Shown here piece after piece: positions 14,757 to 26,264 of a stretch of DNA of 64,000 nt. Each line of letters opens with the position of its first letter. Positions within the stretch are counted from its first letter, which is position 1. This DNA is from Acanthacorydalis orientalis (lineage: Eukaryota > Arthropoda > Insecta > Megaloptera > Corydalidae). Both the position numbers and the translations under genes were made by a program. The stretch spans positions 14,614,310-14,678,309 of the forward strand of contig CM068322.1 in the NCBI GenBank assembly GCA_034766995.1, given 5' to 3'. The notes under the pieces are model-generated. The model had not been told where the DNA came from, did no database searches, and worked only from the letters and a program-made list of their open reading frames with translations.

Positions 14757-15398
14757 TATAATGTTTTTGATAATAAAAAAGAAAAATATGTCCATCAAAT
14801 TTATAATTGTATATAAAAATCGATCGAATGAAATCTTCGATTTCATTCAACGAAAATGTTCATAATCGTATCACTTCAATCACGACTGCACTCGGTATTT
14901 TTCGAGCCACTGTTCATGAAATGTAATCTGTTTATCGACAATACGGAAAACATCCTAGTTACTAGTAAGAAAACAATGCCGTAACAATCTAATTATAAAG
15001 TTTAATTCGATATGTTTCCGTGAAACGGGAGGTAATTTTCGCAATTAAGTTTCAGTGCGGAAACGTAACAAACGTGTACCTACGCATATTTCACCACTTC
15101 ACGCATAAATAGTCAACATGTACGTAGTTTGATTTCGATTAGTGATGGCATCGGGATAAACGTGAACGAAACCGTGGATTAACGTACCGGGTTGTGAGCA
15201 ATGAAGCATGCATGTGGGTTACGTAGGAGATAATCTCGGTGTTGTTGCACAGTCACAGCGGGACGGATGTTCATGCTGACACTGAAATGAGTTTCTGAAA
15301 AAACCCTTCTTCTTCCCATTTCGACTGGAACTCTTGCGTGCGGTAAAATTCCGATCGAATTTGTCTTTGAGTAATTTATTTGGAACGGGATGGTAGTG

Positions 15399-15431
<33 letters not shown>

Positions 15432-15696
15432 TGGTCTAAAAATAGAAACGTACGTAACATTTTTTTCCAGTTCAAAGAAATTCGTTCATGAAATCATTAC
15501 AATGAATATCGATAAAGTTAATGAAAGATGTGCGTTTTTTATTTCGATTGGTCTATTCGATATAAATCAAAAGTCGCATATATTTCATTATTTTTGAGTC
15601 CTTTAATTTCCTGAATATAAAAGTATACTGGTATGATAGTATTATATACAATACAGTAGATATATTTTTCTAAAAATTAAACTAATAGTCTCATTT

Positions 15697-15739
<43 letters not shown>

Positions 15740-15865
15740 GTCAAAATAACTACAGGTACAACAGCAAAATTTATTGAATCAATAATATAGTATCAATAAT
15801 TACATTATCGTAAAAAAATATTGAATTGTTCACTCACTTTTTTTTAGTTATTATTATATTAATTA
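14757..15865. other. Unique DNA with GC-richer island, no gene seen
   Basis: About 14830-15380 is GC-richer, unique sequence without a long ORF or known domain. The 98-codon minus frame at 15179-15475 crosses a TA array and is not credible. (TA)n arrays sit at about 15400-15430 and 15701-15735. Confidence 0.5.
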
Positions 15866-16418
15866 TTAGGTTGGTAGAAAAATAATTGCGGTTTGTGACT
15901 TTCAAATTAATATACATTTATCTTTTATTTTCGTATCGGTTTTAAGTGGTCTAGAACTGTTGGATGAGTAACGCTTAACTGTTGTGCAAGCTCTCGAATT
16001 GTGCTTTGTTCTGATTCAACTAATGCATTCAGTTGGTCGTTGTAAACTGAAGAAGGACGCTTGCGACTTTCTTCATTTTCAAAACTCTCATCCCCAGTAC
16101 GATATTTTTGGAGCCACCATTGCACCGTACGTTCGTGAACAGTACCCACACCAAAATTATTGCTAATTTACGAGCAGTTTACCATTCGTTTTGAACTCAT
16201 ACAAAAATACTCTTATTTACTTCTTTTCCAACTTTAAGTTAATAGTTCAATTTGAAACAAAATTAATAATAAAACCAAAATCGATGTTGCCAAAAAAAAA
16301 ACAAAAAATACACTTTAAAATGATATGAATGATGAACACAATGAAATGACACATTTATTTGAAAACCTAAAGTTAGAATTCAGGACACAAAACCGCGATT
16401 CTTTTCCTATCAAACTAA
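15866..16418 (-). mobile_element. mariner-derived MITE, copy 2
   Basis: A 553-bp inverted copy, flanked by TA at 15864-15865 and 16419-16420. On the minus strand it keeps the mariner N-terminal region with the best-preserved HTH linker of the three copies: VQWWLQKYRTGDESFENEE, RKRPSSVYNDQLNALVESE, STIRELAQQLSVTHPTVLDH, ending LKPIRK and a stop. The sequence then jumps to the 3' TIR through the same junction as in the copy at 28572. The coding start is broken (no clear ATG near 16235). Confidence 0.9.
15925..16240 (-). pseudogene. mariner transposase N-terminal (HTH) remnant
   Basis: A 74-codon open frame (16149 to 15925) begins MGTVHERTVQ and covers the end of HTH1, the GRP-like linker (here KRPSS) and HTH2 (HPTVLDHL). 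In mariners these modules bind the TIR. The catalytic domain is absent because of the element's internal deletion. If translated, it would be a DNA-binding fragment only; nothing in the sequence shows that it is expressed. Confidence 0.75.
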
Positions 16419-19400
16419 TATTATTTGTCACATCCGTCATCTTCAAGTAGACTTGAGGACTGAAAGATTCACAGTTAAAATTTAACTGCAAAAGTTCAAT
16501 TTCAAATGTGAAACTCACTCATCAAAATGACCTCAAGTCATTTATTTAGACAGCGAATCCGATCTTAACAGATTTAGCAAAAATATAAATTTAAAGGAAT
16601 ATAATAAGATTTTATTTATTTACCAGTAAATTTCTTACATATTTTTTAAATAATCTTAAATAAAACATTTTGAAGATTCAACTTATTGCACATTTGAGAA
16701 AATTATTTGCAAAAAGAACACACGAATATCTCAAATCCTAAAATTCAGATCTAATATCCAAGTGCATTATCTATTGATCTTCAATAACGCAAGTTTTATT
16801 TTCTATGATTAGATTCTGTCGCGTGTGCCATTTTCAAATAGCTGTAGATTTAAATACAGCTACCTGAAGTTTGCACACTTTCCGAAGTTAGTTGTAAATG
16901 AAAAATACTGTTGTGATTCAAAAAAATACAAGTCTATTAGGAAAGTACATCAACGAAATTCGTCTTATGAACATAAATAATTGTAACTTAATATAATGAA
17001 TACAAATAATTAAGATTTTGGAATGGTATAACACCTAACTATAACTCTTTTATTCATTAAGCTTTGATGCTTACAATTATATCAGTATATAATTCATTCG
17101 TTCATTCATACAATTCATTTATTATATTCTGCTATTCCAGGTATCAAATAATGCTGTTCTATCTATAATTTTTTACAGTATTGAATATAAGAATGTTCTC
17201 ATATTTGAATAAGCTATGCTAGTTTCTTCCTAATAGAAATATTTCTTCAAAAGTATTGTCATCGATAAATTTTAATTCATAAAATAAATAATTTTCAGTT
17301 TAGAATTTCTTTACATCTTTCAATATAAAAATCTCGTATATAATTTAATTTTACTGATCTCATTCAATTCAATCTCATTATAACTATGCAAAGCAGCCTA
17401 GAGCCCTTTTAAATATTTCAACCTATAATTTTATTTTAATTAAATTTCTATACAAAATATATTATGAACTTTATTCTAAAATTCTATTATGAATTAAACA
17501 TAAAATGTTTTTCTTTAAATATAAAACACAATGTTTAACATACTTGTTTCAGTTAAATATACAAACAAAATAATAAAAAAGTTAACTTAATATTTATTCA
17601 ACTCAACGTACGAGTATGAATATTTAAATCAGCCTATGTAAATTAATATTTTTATTTTATTCTGTCTAACAGCGGATTAGATATTTTAATATATGTAATG
17701 TTTACAAAATAAAATATTTTTAAATTTCTAGTAAAAAAGATTAAATTTAAATTATATTTCTTTAAAAATTAATATTCTAATCAATATGATCACAGTTTTT
17801 TTTATAAAATGACATACATTAAAATAAATAAATTCTTGGAAAAAATTGTACAACTTATGTACAACAACAACAACAATATAATCCGTTCTTCCATTAGATG
17901 ATTATGGATTAAGAAAATGAGAAACGTTCCTAATTCTTACCGAGAAGTTAAATCGTTCGTTCAATTCTCATATATCATTGAAAACCATCTGGCCAGATTA
18001 TATAAATGCACGGTTTCGGTCACAGATGCAGCACAACCTAACTTTTCCACACCAACACATACTCTCCCGAGGCGACATTAGTAACATTGGACGACAGGGA
18101 ATTACGAATTGCGAATGAGATTCTGAGTACTAGCGTTGGATAGAGCAGATGGGGTTTATACAAATTCCGCGTGTATTTGTTCTCTTTTTTAGTTTTATTC
18201 GGTTATTATTTTTGTATACGTTGTAGATTTTTCAAGTAAAACACGACAACTTAAAGAAAACAGTTTAAGTTTATCACGATTGTCTTAATAGAATTCATTG
18301 TTTATTTGTAGATATGTACGATTTTTTTTAAAAAAAAAATATCTCATTTTTATATTAAAACATGGCAGTTTTATTAAACAATGCAGACTTATTCTGTTTT
18401 TTTTTTTGATCTATAACACATGAAAAAGTAAACAAATAACTACGTTTATAGTTTTAAATAATTATTTAAAATAGATTTTAAACGATATTTTTCATGATAA
18501 ACGTTTTAATTAAACTTTACTACTAAGTTATAAAAAAATAACTTATCTTACAAAATTGTTAGTGATACAATTGCAATTCTAAACTATTTTATCATATTCT
18601 TATTTTATAAAAAAAAGTATTGCAGATTTTAAACAAGACAAGTACAAAAAGTGTGGTCGAAATCTAAAATCAAAAAGTGTAATGGAAATAAATGCAAAAA
18701 ACATAAATAAATGTTAAAAAAATAAAAAATAAATTGTTCTATCAAATGAATATGACAATAAATAATTTAATTTTTTCTTTTACTATCATGGTACATACAA
18801 ACAAAAACTTAATTAAAATATAAAAAATGATTTGTTAACAAATACATGTTAAAAAAAAGTTTAAAAAAGAACAAGTATAATAGTTCGAAAAGCCATTTTT
18901 TTCAATAAGCATATTTCTTCGGATGGAGTTTTTTCAATAAAACACATACTTTGTATTAAATCATAGAAATAAATTTTATATTGAGATTAGAGGCAATTGA
19001 ACTGACATTGTACTGGAAACAGAAAGTCATAAAAATAACATTATTTCAATAAAATGTCACTTAAGAATATCTGTTTTTTTAAATGTGGCCATTACCATAA
19101 AAATATTAAAAAATGAAATTCAATTTATAACAAATTTGTATCCATTTTTTTCATGAATATATAAACTATATATATATATATACATAAGAAACACACTGTT
19201 TAAAATATTCCATCAATCTATTATGTATAATCTCGCATTCAAATCAAAGTATAGATTTTTTATTACAATTTTTTTATTTATTAAACACTGAGCATAGCAA
19301 AAATCTGATAATTAAAAATATGTCTCATAAAGACATCTTTTAACATCGTTCACGAGAATAATATTAATCTTACATCATTTTCAGCAATATATTTTTAAAA

Positions 19401-20246
19401 TAAACATTTTCCGATTAAAGATTACAAGATATAAATATAATAAAACCGTGAAGAAAAAATATACACTTACATATATATATATATATCGAACTGTGTCGTT
19501 CAGTATCGACTGACTTATCAGATATTACCTTCAGGGACTTTAATATCCTCTTAAATCTAAAAACTGTTATTGTCTATATTAAAGGTGACGGAAACACGAA
19601 AGCTTCTTATTTCACAATACGTAAAATAAATGTTTATTTTCGGAACATCCAGGTTTAAATATATGATTTTATCTGTTGTTTCTTGAATACATTTATACAT
19701 TGAATTTGAGAAAAGGCTTATAGGTTAAAAGGAGACAAACAGAAATAAAGTTAAAGTAATAAATAATACATAAAAATGTGTACAAATTTTATGTCATTAT
19801 TAATATAACTTAATTATTTTTTTAAAAAAATATACATTCTTACTTTTTTATTTATAATAAATTATAATAAAAATACTGTTTCGTATAAAAATTCTGAACC
19901 TTCTGTGTTTCAAACTTGTATTTTATAATACATTTTTCAAATATATTTGATAAAAGGGAACAAAATTATCTGAATGATGTTATCTTTAATTCGTTAGATT
20001 TTTTTCAAACTCTTCAAAAATGCTCTATCATTACTTCCACTTAGATGCATATCGTTAGAATAAAATAGTATCTTAAAAAAATGTTTCTTTTTATATAAAA
20101 ATTCAGTTGAATGTTATATGTCAACTTGAACATTTTTTTTAAAAAAAAGAACATTTTATCAACGATATTATTGAATAAACTCATTATAGTTCCTTTTGTT
20201 CAAATTTTTCTTTTTAACCTTAGCATTCAGGTGGGAATATCTCAGG
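16419..20246. other. AT-rich DNA, no gene seen
   Basis: A long unique AT-rich stretch with a slightly GC-richer block at about 17980-18170. That block starts with a TATAAA-like sequence (17999-18006) but has no following ORF. Short TA arrays occur near 19170 and 19470. Confidence 0.5.
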
Positions 20247-20360
20247 TAGTGTTTCTAGTCGAGAATTTCTTGTGTAAAAAGTATAATTTGTTTTTCTCAT
20301 TTCTCGAGAATTATAGTGTTTCTTCTAGAGAAAGAGTAAAATTGGTTTTCATTTCTCCAG

Positions 20361-20395
<35 letters not shown>

Positions 20396-20837
20396 TTCAA
20401 ACAACGGGTACAAGAACAACAAATTTGGAACTACTTAGAGATACTTTGTCCACAATAGTCTATGTCTACACAAAATGAACGTAATTTATCTATTGCTAAC
20501 GATTTTGTTACAAAGAAGAGAAATCTATTGTCCAATACAACTTTGGATGCGCTATGTTTTTTGAACAATTATTTTAAAGTTAAAACAATAATAAACGCAT
20601 TAAATTTTGTTTTGCAATCATTTTTTTTATCTGAAAATTGTATTTTGTGTTAAAATAATAAATAAAATATATGAATTCAATATTAAAGAGTGATATTCCA
20701 TTGTCATATCACTTTTTAAACTGAATTAAAGCTGACAAATGTTATTTACATATTATATGTCTTTCGAGATTTTTCGAGAAAGAGATAAATTTTTCTTTTC
20801 TAGAGAAATGAAAACTGCTTAGAAATCTTAAACACTA
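20247..20837 (+). mobile_element. Non-autonomous hAT element with 8-bp TSD
   Basis: Termini TAGTGTTT... and ...AAACACTA fit the hAT rule of short TIRs beginning T/C-A-R-N-G. They are flanked by a perfect 8-bp direct repeat ATCTCAGG (20239-20246 and 20838-20845), the length hAT elements duplicate. Subterminal regions carry repeated TTTCTCGAGAA/TTCTAGAGAAA-type motifs in both orientations, as expected for transposase-binding clusters. The interior holds the transposase C-terminus and a (TA)n array at 20366-20391. At 591 bp it is an internal-deletion derivative; the perfect duplication suggests a fairly young insertion. Confidence 0.88.
20395..20653 (+). pseudogene. hAT transposase C-terminal dimerisation region
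   Basis: Downstream of the (TA)n array one frame reads QIWNYLEILCPQ, a stop, then STQNERNLSIANDFVTKKRN followed by LLSNTTLDALCFLNNYF. This matches the hAT C-terminal dimerisation module (pattern: yL..P.ss..sER.FS.a..ivt.kRn.Ls...ve.l.FL..N). Only this segment remains; the BED/DNA-binding part and the RNase-H-like catalytic core are missing and there is one in-frame stop. Confidence 0.82.
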
Positions 20838-20845
20838 ATCTCAGG

Positions 20846-23800
20846 TTTCTGATTTTCTCTTAATGTTATTATAATATATTTTACAAAATGTTATAAAATG
20901 ATCCCTTGATTATTAAACATTCATAAATTTTATTTTACTATCTAAAAAAAAATCATTTACTGAAAATAATATTTGGTAAGATTGGTTGATTATTGTGGTT
21001 TTAGGGCGCTTCAAACATTATCTAGTAAGAAAACCAATCAAATTGCATGTAACTTTTTTAAACACCATAACGTATTGACTAAGAATACTCCAAAACAATT
21101 TTCTGATGAATTTAGTTCTGTAAAAGTATTCCTAGTACATAATTTGTTAGAATAAAAGAAATCGTTCTTACTTTGAAACAATAATTTCCACATTTTTCAA
21201 TGTATAAGAAATAATCCTATTGATTTAAAAATGCACAAAAACAATTAAGTTGTAAAGAAACAACATTCAATTCATTATTGAAATTCATTCCATACTAAAT
21301 TCTTTATTTACTAATAATATATCAACCGTTTGGAGCCGGGAAGGAAAAAAGGGTGCTAGAAATGTTTGAGAGATATTTTTCAACTAATTAGGCATTTTTT
21401 ATCGTAAACAAAATAAAAATAGCAAATTTGTCAATTACAAGAAAAATATGTTAATTCAGATTAGCCATTAGAAATTTCACATCTATCTGATATATCGTGG
21501 AAAATTGGTGATAATATTCGGAGGAAAATAAATCTCTTAATTAAAAACATATAATTGGAAGCGGAAAAATTAATTAAAATTGAAAATTTGCAGAAATAAC
21601 ATTACTGTTGAGTGTGAAAAATTTTGGAACAATCAAATGTGCACAAAACATCTTGTACCTGGACGTAGAGTCTCGAAATTTTTATACGCTTTCTTCCAAT
21701 GATGAACTTTTAGAAAAAAAATATTATTCAACCCAATTCTCAAGTTTACAATTTTTATAGGTTTTCAAGTGAAGAACAGTATTTTTTCTGGATTTTAGAC
21801 AACCGCAATTTTTTTTAATAAAAAACAGTTATAAATTTAGTCTCACTAGAAAGATATTAACGATCGTTAAATATATCATCCAAAATATAGCTCTCTGAGA
21901 CCATAGTTTCTTTGAAAAACATCAATGGATACCAAGATCCACGTCCAGATTTAAAAGGTTAGGAAGACATTAAACATCTTACATCTTCTAAAAATCTTCT
22001 TCATTTTAAAATCAGGAAAAAATATTTGTTTGTTATGTTTTACGCCTTTATCAATATCTTTATCATTCGCCAGAGGTCATCGTAAAGTGAAACTGGAAAC
22101 ATTTTTATTTATCTATTTATTGGTTTTTAAAAATCAAAATCGTAAACCCTCGTATGAGTTCTATTCGTTTTCAAAAAGAAAGGTTTACACCAATAAAAAA
22201 TAACAAACATGCTGAGGATTTATTTACAATTTTATTGAGTTTAAATAACTTTAATGCTTTTTTATATTAGTGATCTGTTTTAAATTCGTAAATTTTTACA
22301 TCTGCATTATTAAAAGTACTAGAAAGTGTTTTACTAAAATAATTGTTAAACAACAGTGTTTGTCTTGTTACATGCAGTTCTGTATTAAATACCGAAAAAA
22401 CTACACTATGATTTTTTAGAACTATACCATTGACAGTAAATAAGTTAATAGCTTGATCTTATTTATTTATTACCATATAACTTTTATATGTGTATATATA
22501 AGTTTCTATATTTGTATATATATATATACACACAATACACTTATTTTGAAAATTTTATGATTGTATAAAAATTAAAAATTCTTACGTAAGCTTTTTTTAT
22601 ATATTGAACAAATTTAAACTGAGTTATTTATATTAGCGAGCAATACTTATTTCTCTGAATATATTCTTCCTTCAGAAATTAAATATCCTCTTATAAAATA
22701 GTTATTCACTTTTATGATTGCAAAAATTAATCAATAATAAAAATATTCAGATAAAATTCTGCAGAAATAATGTTTAATTTTACATCAGAATAAAATTTAC
22801 TTTAAATATTACTTAGTGAACTAAACAATAAATAACAGTACATTTACTGATAAAAACAGTCAAATAAATTGTAAATCACTTAGAGTTAAGTGAAATGTAC
22901 TTGTTTTTGTACAGGGAAAAATATAAAAATAGCATTATTTCGATGAAATATTGTGTACATGTATTGCAAACTGGGCACAAAATGGTGCTTACCACTCAAC
23001 TCAAAACGTTTTGCCAATAATCGTATAACATCTACTATAACTTGAGTTCTAGTAACAAGTGTTTTTCCGACGAACAGATTTCAATCTATCGTATAAACGT
23101 CTTTATTATTATAATACATTTCTTCTTATTATATATATTTATATAATTATGTATAATAAGAAAAATGTATTTATTTTAATTCAAATTACAATACTCATTT
23201 TTAATAAAAATGTGTTAAAGAAAATTAATTTCCTAATAATATTAAAAAAATAAAGTCAATATTAAATATTCTTAGACAATTTTAAGTCTAATTATTATGT
23301 TACTGTTCTATCTAATTTCCAAAACCCGAAGTTAATAATTATGTATGAATGTTATATGTACAACAGTGTATTATACAGAACATATTTCGGAACAAAAGTT
23401 TAAATCAACACGTTTACAAATCTGCACGCTACAATAAATAAACATAATCAGTTCAGGGATTACTTACTAATCTAGGCACATGCGTCAATTTTGATCTAAG
23501 TAATGATAACATCAAGTTTGGTTAATTAATTTAGTCACAGACAAGTGATACACGAGATGTTGCGGACGGCTTCAAAATGTGAATTAATGAAAGCATACTA
23601 GTCACTTCCTCATGACACTGATACGGTTGAACAACGTAAGGCCGGTGCAAAACCGTCAAAGTTAGTTTATTTGTCATTAAAACTTTGTCTGTTACATATG
23701 TAATACGAATCAAAGCGGACTCGAGGCAATCTCGTCGAAAAACTACAGTTTAATGAACATTTTGCATTCGATTACTTAATTCAACATTGTATAAAAATTA

Positions 23801-24481
23801 CTTATTTAGAAGATAATTAATTTTTAAAGTAAATTTCATTGTGTTTATCTCTATTCAAAATCAATTTTATATATGTAGATATACAGTATAAACATTTAGG
23901 TATAAAATTAACTGTTGAATCCTATAAGTTAAGCATAAAATAAAAAAAATATGCTAATAGATATTTTAAAAACTACCCGAATTTATTGACAACTAGACAG
24001 TTATTGATAAATTATTGTTTTAAGAAGAAGATAAAAATATATAAATAAAATAAGTATTGATAAAAGTCACAAAGTTCTATTCTACAGGTAATAGTTTTAA
24101 ACATCTAAAAATAAAAATGACGTTTGTAAACTAGTTTATAAACAAATGACAAAGAATATATTGTTGGTTGACATTGGAATTTTTTTTGTATTTGAAAGTC
24201 TTTCTAATTTTTTTAAGAATTGCACACATTACACACAACTAACTTCCATACACAATTATATTACACACATATAAAACTAAAATTTTGGTGTAAAGTATAT
24301 TTCATCCTATTATTCTCAAATAAAAAGTCATATTAGTGTCCCTTAGAGAAAAAAAAGCAGAATGATTATTTGCAATACATTAAGAAAAAACTTATGATAC
24401 TCCATAATTTGATATAATTAATTTAAGGTTCAATCACAGTTATTATTTTGTTCTATAACTGATTTCACTCTTTAAATAACC
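20846..24481. other. AT-rich DNA, no gene seen
   Basis: Unique AT-rich sequence. A GC-richer block lies at about 23490-23740. Two loosely similar words, CTGGACGTAG near 21660 and ACGTCCAG near 21946, lie in opposite orientation about 290 bases apart, but I could not extend them into a TIR. Confidence 0.5.
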
Positions 24482-24507
24482 TAGGGAGCTTCGTCTCCTG
24501 CTCCCTA
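24482..24507. other. Perfect 8-bp GC-rich hairpin
   Basis: TAGGGAGC at 24482-24489 pairs perfectly with GCTCCCTA at 24500-24507 around a 10-base loop (TTCGTCTCCT). A run of about 14 C residues follows at about 24544-24557. It is an exception in AT-rich DNA. It resembles the 3' hairpin of a Helitron, but the following bases do not give a clean CTRR end before T, so I do not call one. Confidence 0.5.
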
Positions 24508-24557
24508 CCCTCACCAATTACTAAGAAACTTTATTCTCCGCTCACCCCCCCCCCCTC

Positions 24558-24928
24558 CCGGATTGACTATAATGAATATGTATTCAGCTGTTGACTTTAA
24601 TAAATAAAAAAATATTTTTTTCTAGTAGCAGTGTTATATTTTACTGTAATGCTTCAGTATAAACAATATTTGTTCCTTTTTTGACCTTAACAATTACTTA
24701 CATGTATTACATGAACGAGGAACTAATGTTTACCATAATAACTAATCAGAATTAAAATCACGTAATCTGAGATGCGAGCATTTTAACTTCAACATTTCAG
24801 TCTCAAACAAATTAGTTGTACGCAGTTTAGTGAGAGCATTACTCATCAAAAAACAACAGTCATAAGGACGACATCGCAATCACTGGATTGTTCTTATGTA
24901 TATGTGTATATATATATATACATATATA
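24558..24928. other. AT-rich DNA, no gene seen
   Basis: Unique sequence leading into a short TA run (about 24906-24928) that borders the next MITE. Confidence 0.5.
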
Positions 24929-25105
24929 GGTGATTCAACTTAGGCTTCCATACGAAAGTATTAAAAAAAACACACAAAAATTAAAAAAAGAACAATATTA
25001 TCCCACATTTAATATTTTAGTATTGAATTGAACTAAAATAACATGACTTTCCTTAACCTCTGCGTCCCTTTTAATACTTCAATGTGAAACATTAAATTGA
25101 ATCCC
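24929..25105. mobile_element. TA-embedded MITE, copy A
   Basis: A 177-bp copy of a short inverted-repeat element. Left terminus GGTGATTCAACTTAGGCTTC; right terminus (rc) GGGATTCAATTTAATGTTTC. The interior (a run of A, CACAAAAATTAAAAAAAG, TCCCACATTTAATATT, TTAATACTTC) aligns with copies at 54430-54630 and 58324-58519. TA repeats lie on both sides. This is the most diverged copy at the right end. No coding capacity. Confidence 0.8.
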
Positions 25106-25138
25106 TATATATAAGAATGACCCAGTGATAATGATGCC

Positions 25139-25139
<1 letters not shown>

Positions 25140-25222
<83 letters not shown>
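25140..25222. repeat. (TA)n microsatellite
   Basis: About 41 TA units without interruption, 35 bases to the right of MITE copy A. Confidence 0.95.
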
Positions 25223-25230
<8 letters not shown>

Positions 25231-25555
25231 AAAGATTAACATATTAGACAAGTTTTCTTATGCTCTAAAGATAATATCGGATTAGTATATTCAAATAAAA
25301 AATGATCGTTTACTGAACAATTTGATAAATGAAAATTTAACCCTCTTCAATATCTTCAATCATGAAAACAAAGAAGAATATTTATCACTAATTATTCTTT
25401 TTATATCGATTAAACCTAATTAAAAAAATTATTTTAATAGTATATAACAAACATTTCAAAATTAATAAAGTTTTTTATAATTTATTTATAATTATATCTG
25501 TAGCAAAATACTATTTTAACTGTAATTAATTTGAAATTGAATAAATTACGGACAT
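25223..25555. other. AT-rich DNA, no gene seen
   Basis: Unique AT-rich sequence; nothing recognised. Confidence 0.55.
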
Positions 25556-25608
25556 AAGTGTGTATGTATGTATATGTATATATATATACATACACATATA
25601 TACATATA

Positions 25609-25684
<76 letters not shown>
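25556..25684. repeat. (TATG)n / (TA)n array
   Basis: TATG and CATA steps (25560-25610) pass into long (TA)n (25614-25684), ending at the RTE fragment. Confidence 0.9.
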
Positions 25685-25689
<5 letters not shown>

Positions 25690-25694
25690 CTCGA

Positions 25695-25795
25695 TACGCA
25701 ATTTTATGGAAAAGAAAATCATTGAATCGTTCGAACTGTAGAGTTTTGGAAGAGGCCTTCATCCAGCAGTGGATCGAAAGAAGTTGCTGCTGATG
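25695..25795 (+). mobile_element. RTE-type LINE 3' end, short copy
   Basis: About 100 bases align with the last part of the RTE copy at 32107-32454: GGAAAAGA..., then GTTTTGGAAGAGGCCTTCAT, CCAGCAGTGGAT, followed by a short CTGCTGATG tail. It is 5'-truncated next to a (TA)n array. It encodes only EEAFIQQWI of the C-terminus. Confidence 0.78.
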
Positions 25796-25924
25796 TTGAC
25801 GGTAATGTGGAATTAGGATATTTTTATATTCTTTCAATTAATCAATATTTCGTTTTTCCCAAAACAATTCTAACTTTTACTCTTAATGAAAAGTTATAAA
25901 AGTAAACTATCATAATTATGTATT

Positions 25925-25930
<6 letters not shown>

Positions 25931-25976
<46 letters not shown>
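25931..25976. repeat. (TA)n microsatellite
   Basis: About 23 TA units. Confidence 0.95.
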
Positions 25977-25978
<2 letters not shown>

Positions 25979-26179
25979 TATTTTCTTAACATATTACATG
26001 TATGAAATTTTTGATGAAATAATGGGTGTATTTTTATATTTATTAGAGCTCAATACTTATTTTCACTTTAAAATAAATATAATGTTTTAATCGAATCTGT
26101 TTGAGAGGCAAAAAATTACTTAGATTTAATTTATGCATTAAATTCCAAATAAAAATATTTTTGTGTGGATTTCACATTA

Positions 26180-26183
26180 ATAT

Positions 26184-26264
<81 letters not shown>
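26180..26264. repeat. (TA)n(TG)n microsatellite
   Basis: Interrupted TA array passing into about eight TG units at the right end. Confidence 0.9.

Noticed and set aside
17999..18030. TATAAA-like box with a possible initiator (GGTCACAG) downstream
   Set aside because: The spacing is shorter than usual, no ORF follows, and TATA-like words are expected everywhere at this base composition.
21650..21960. Inverted words CTGGACGTAG / ACGTCCAG as a MITE
   Set aside because: Similarity does not extend into a terminal repeat and no target duplication is seen.
24482..24530. Helitron 3' end
   Set aside because: The hairpin is good, but the CTAA that follows is next to G rather than T, and no TC 5' end or Rep/helicase sequence is visible.
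25339..25360. TTAACCCTCTTC as a third piggyBac-like end
   Set aside because: Similarity stops after about ten bases and no matching second end exists nearby.
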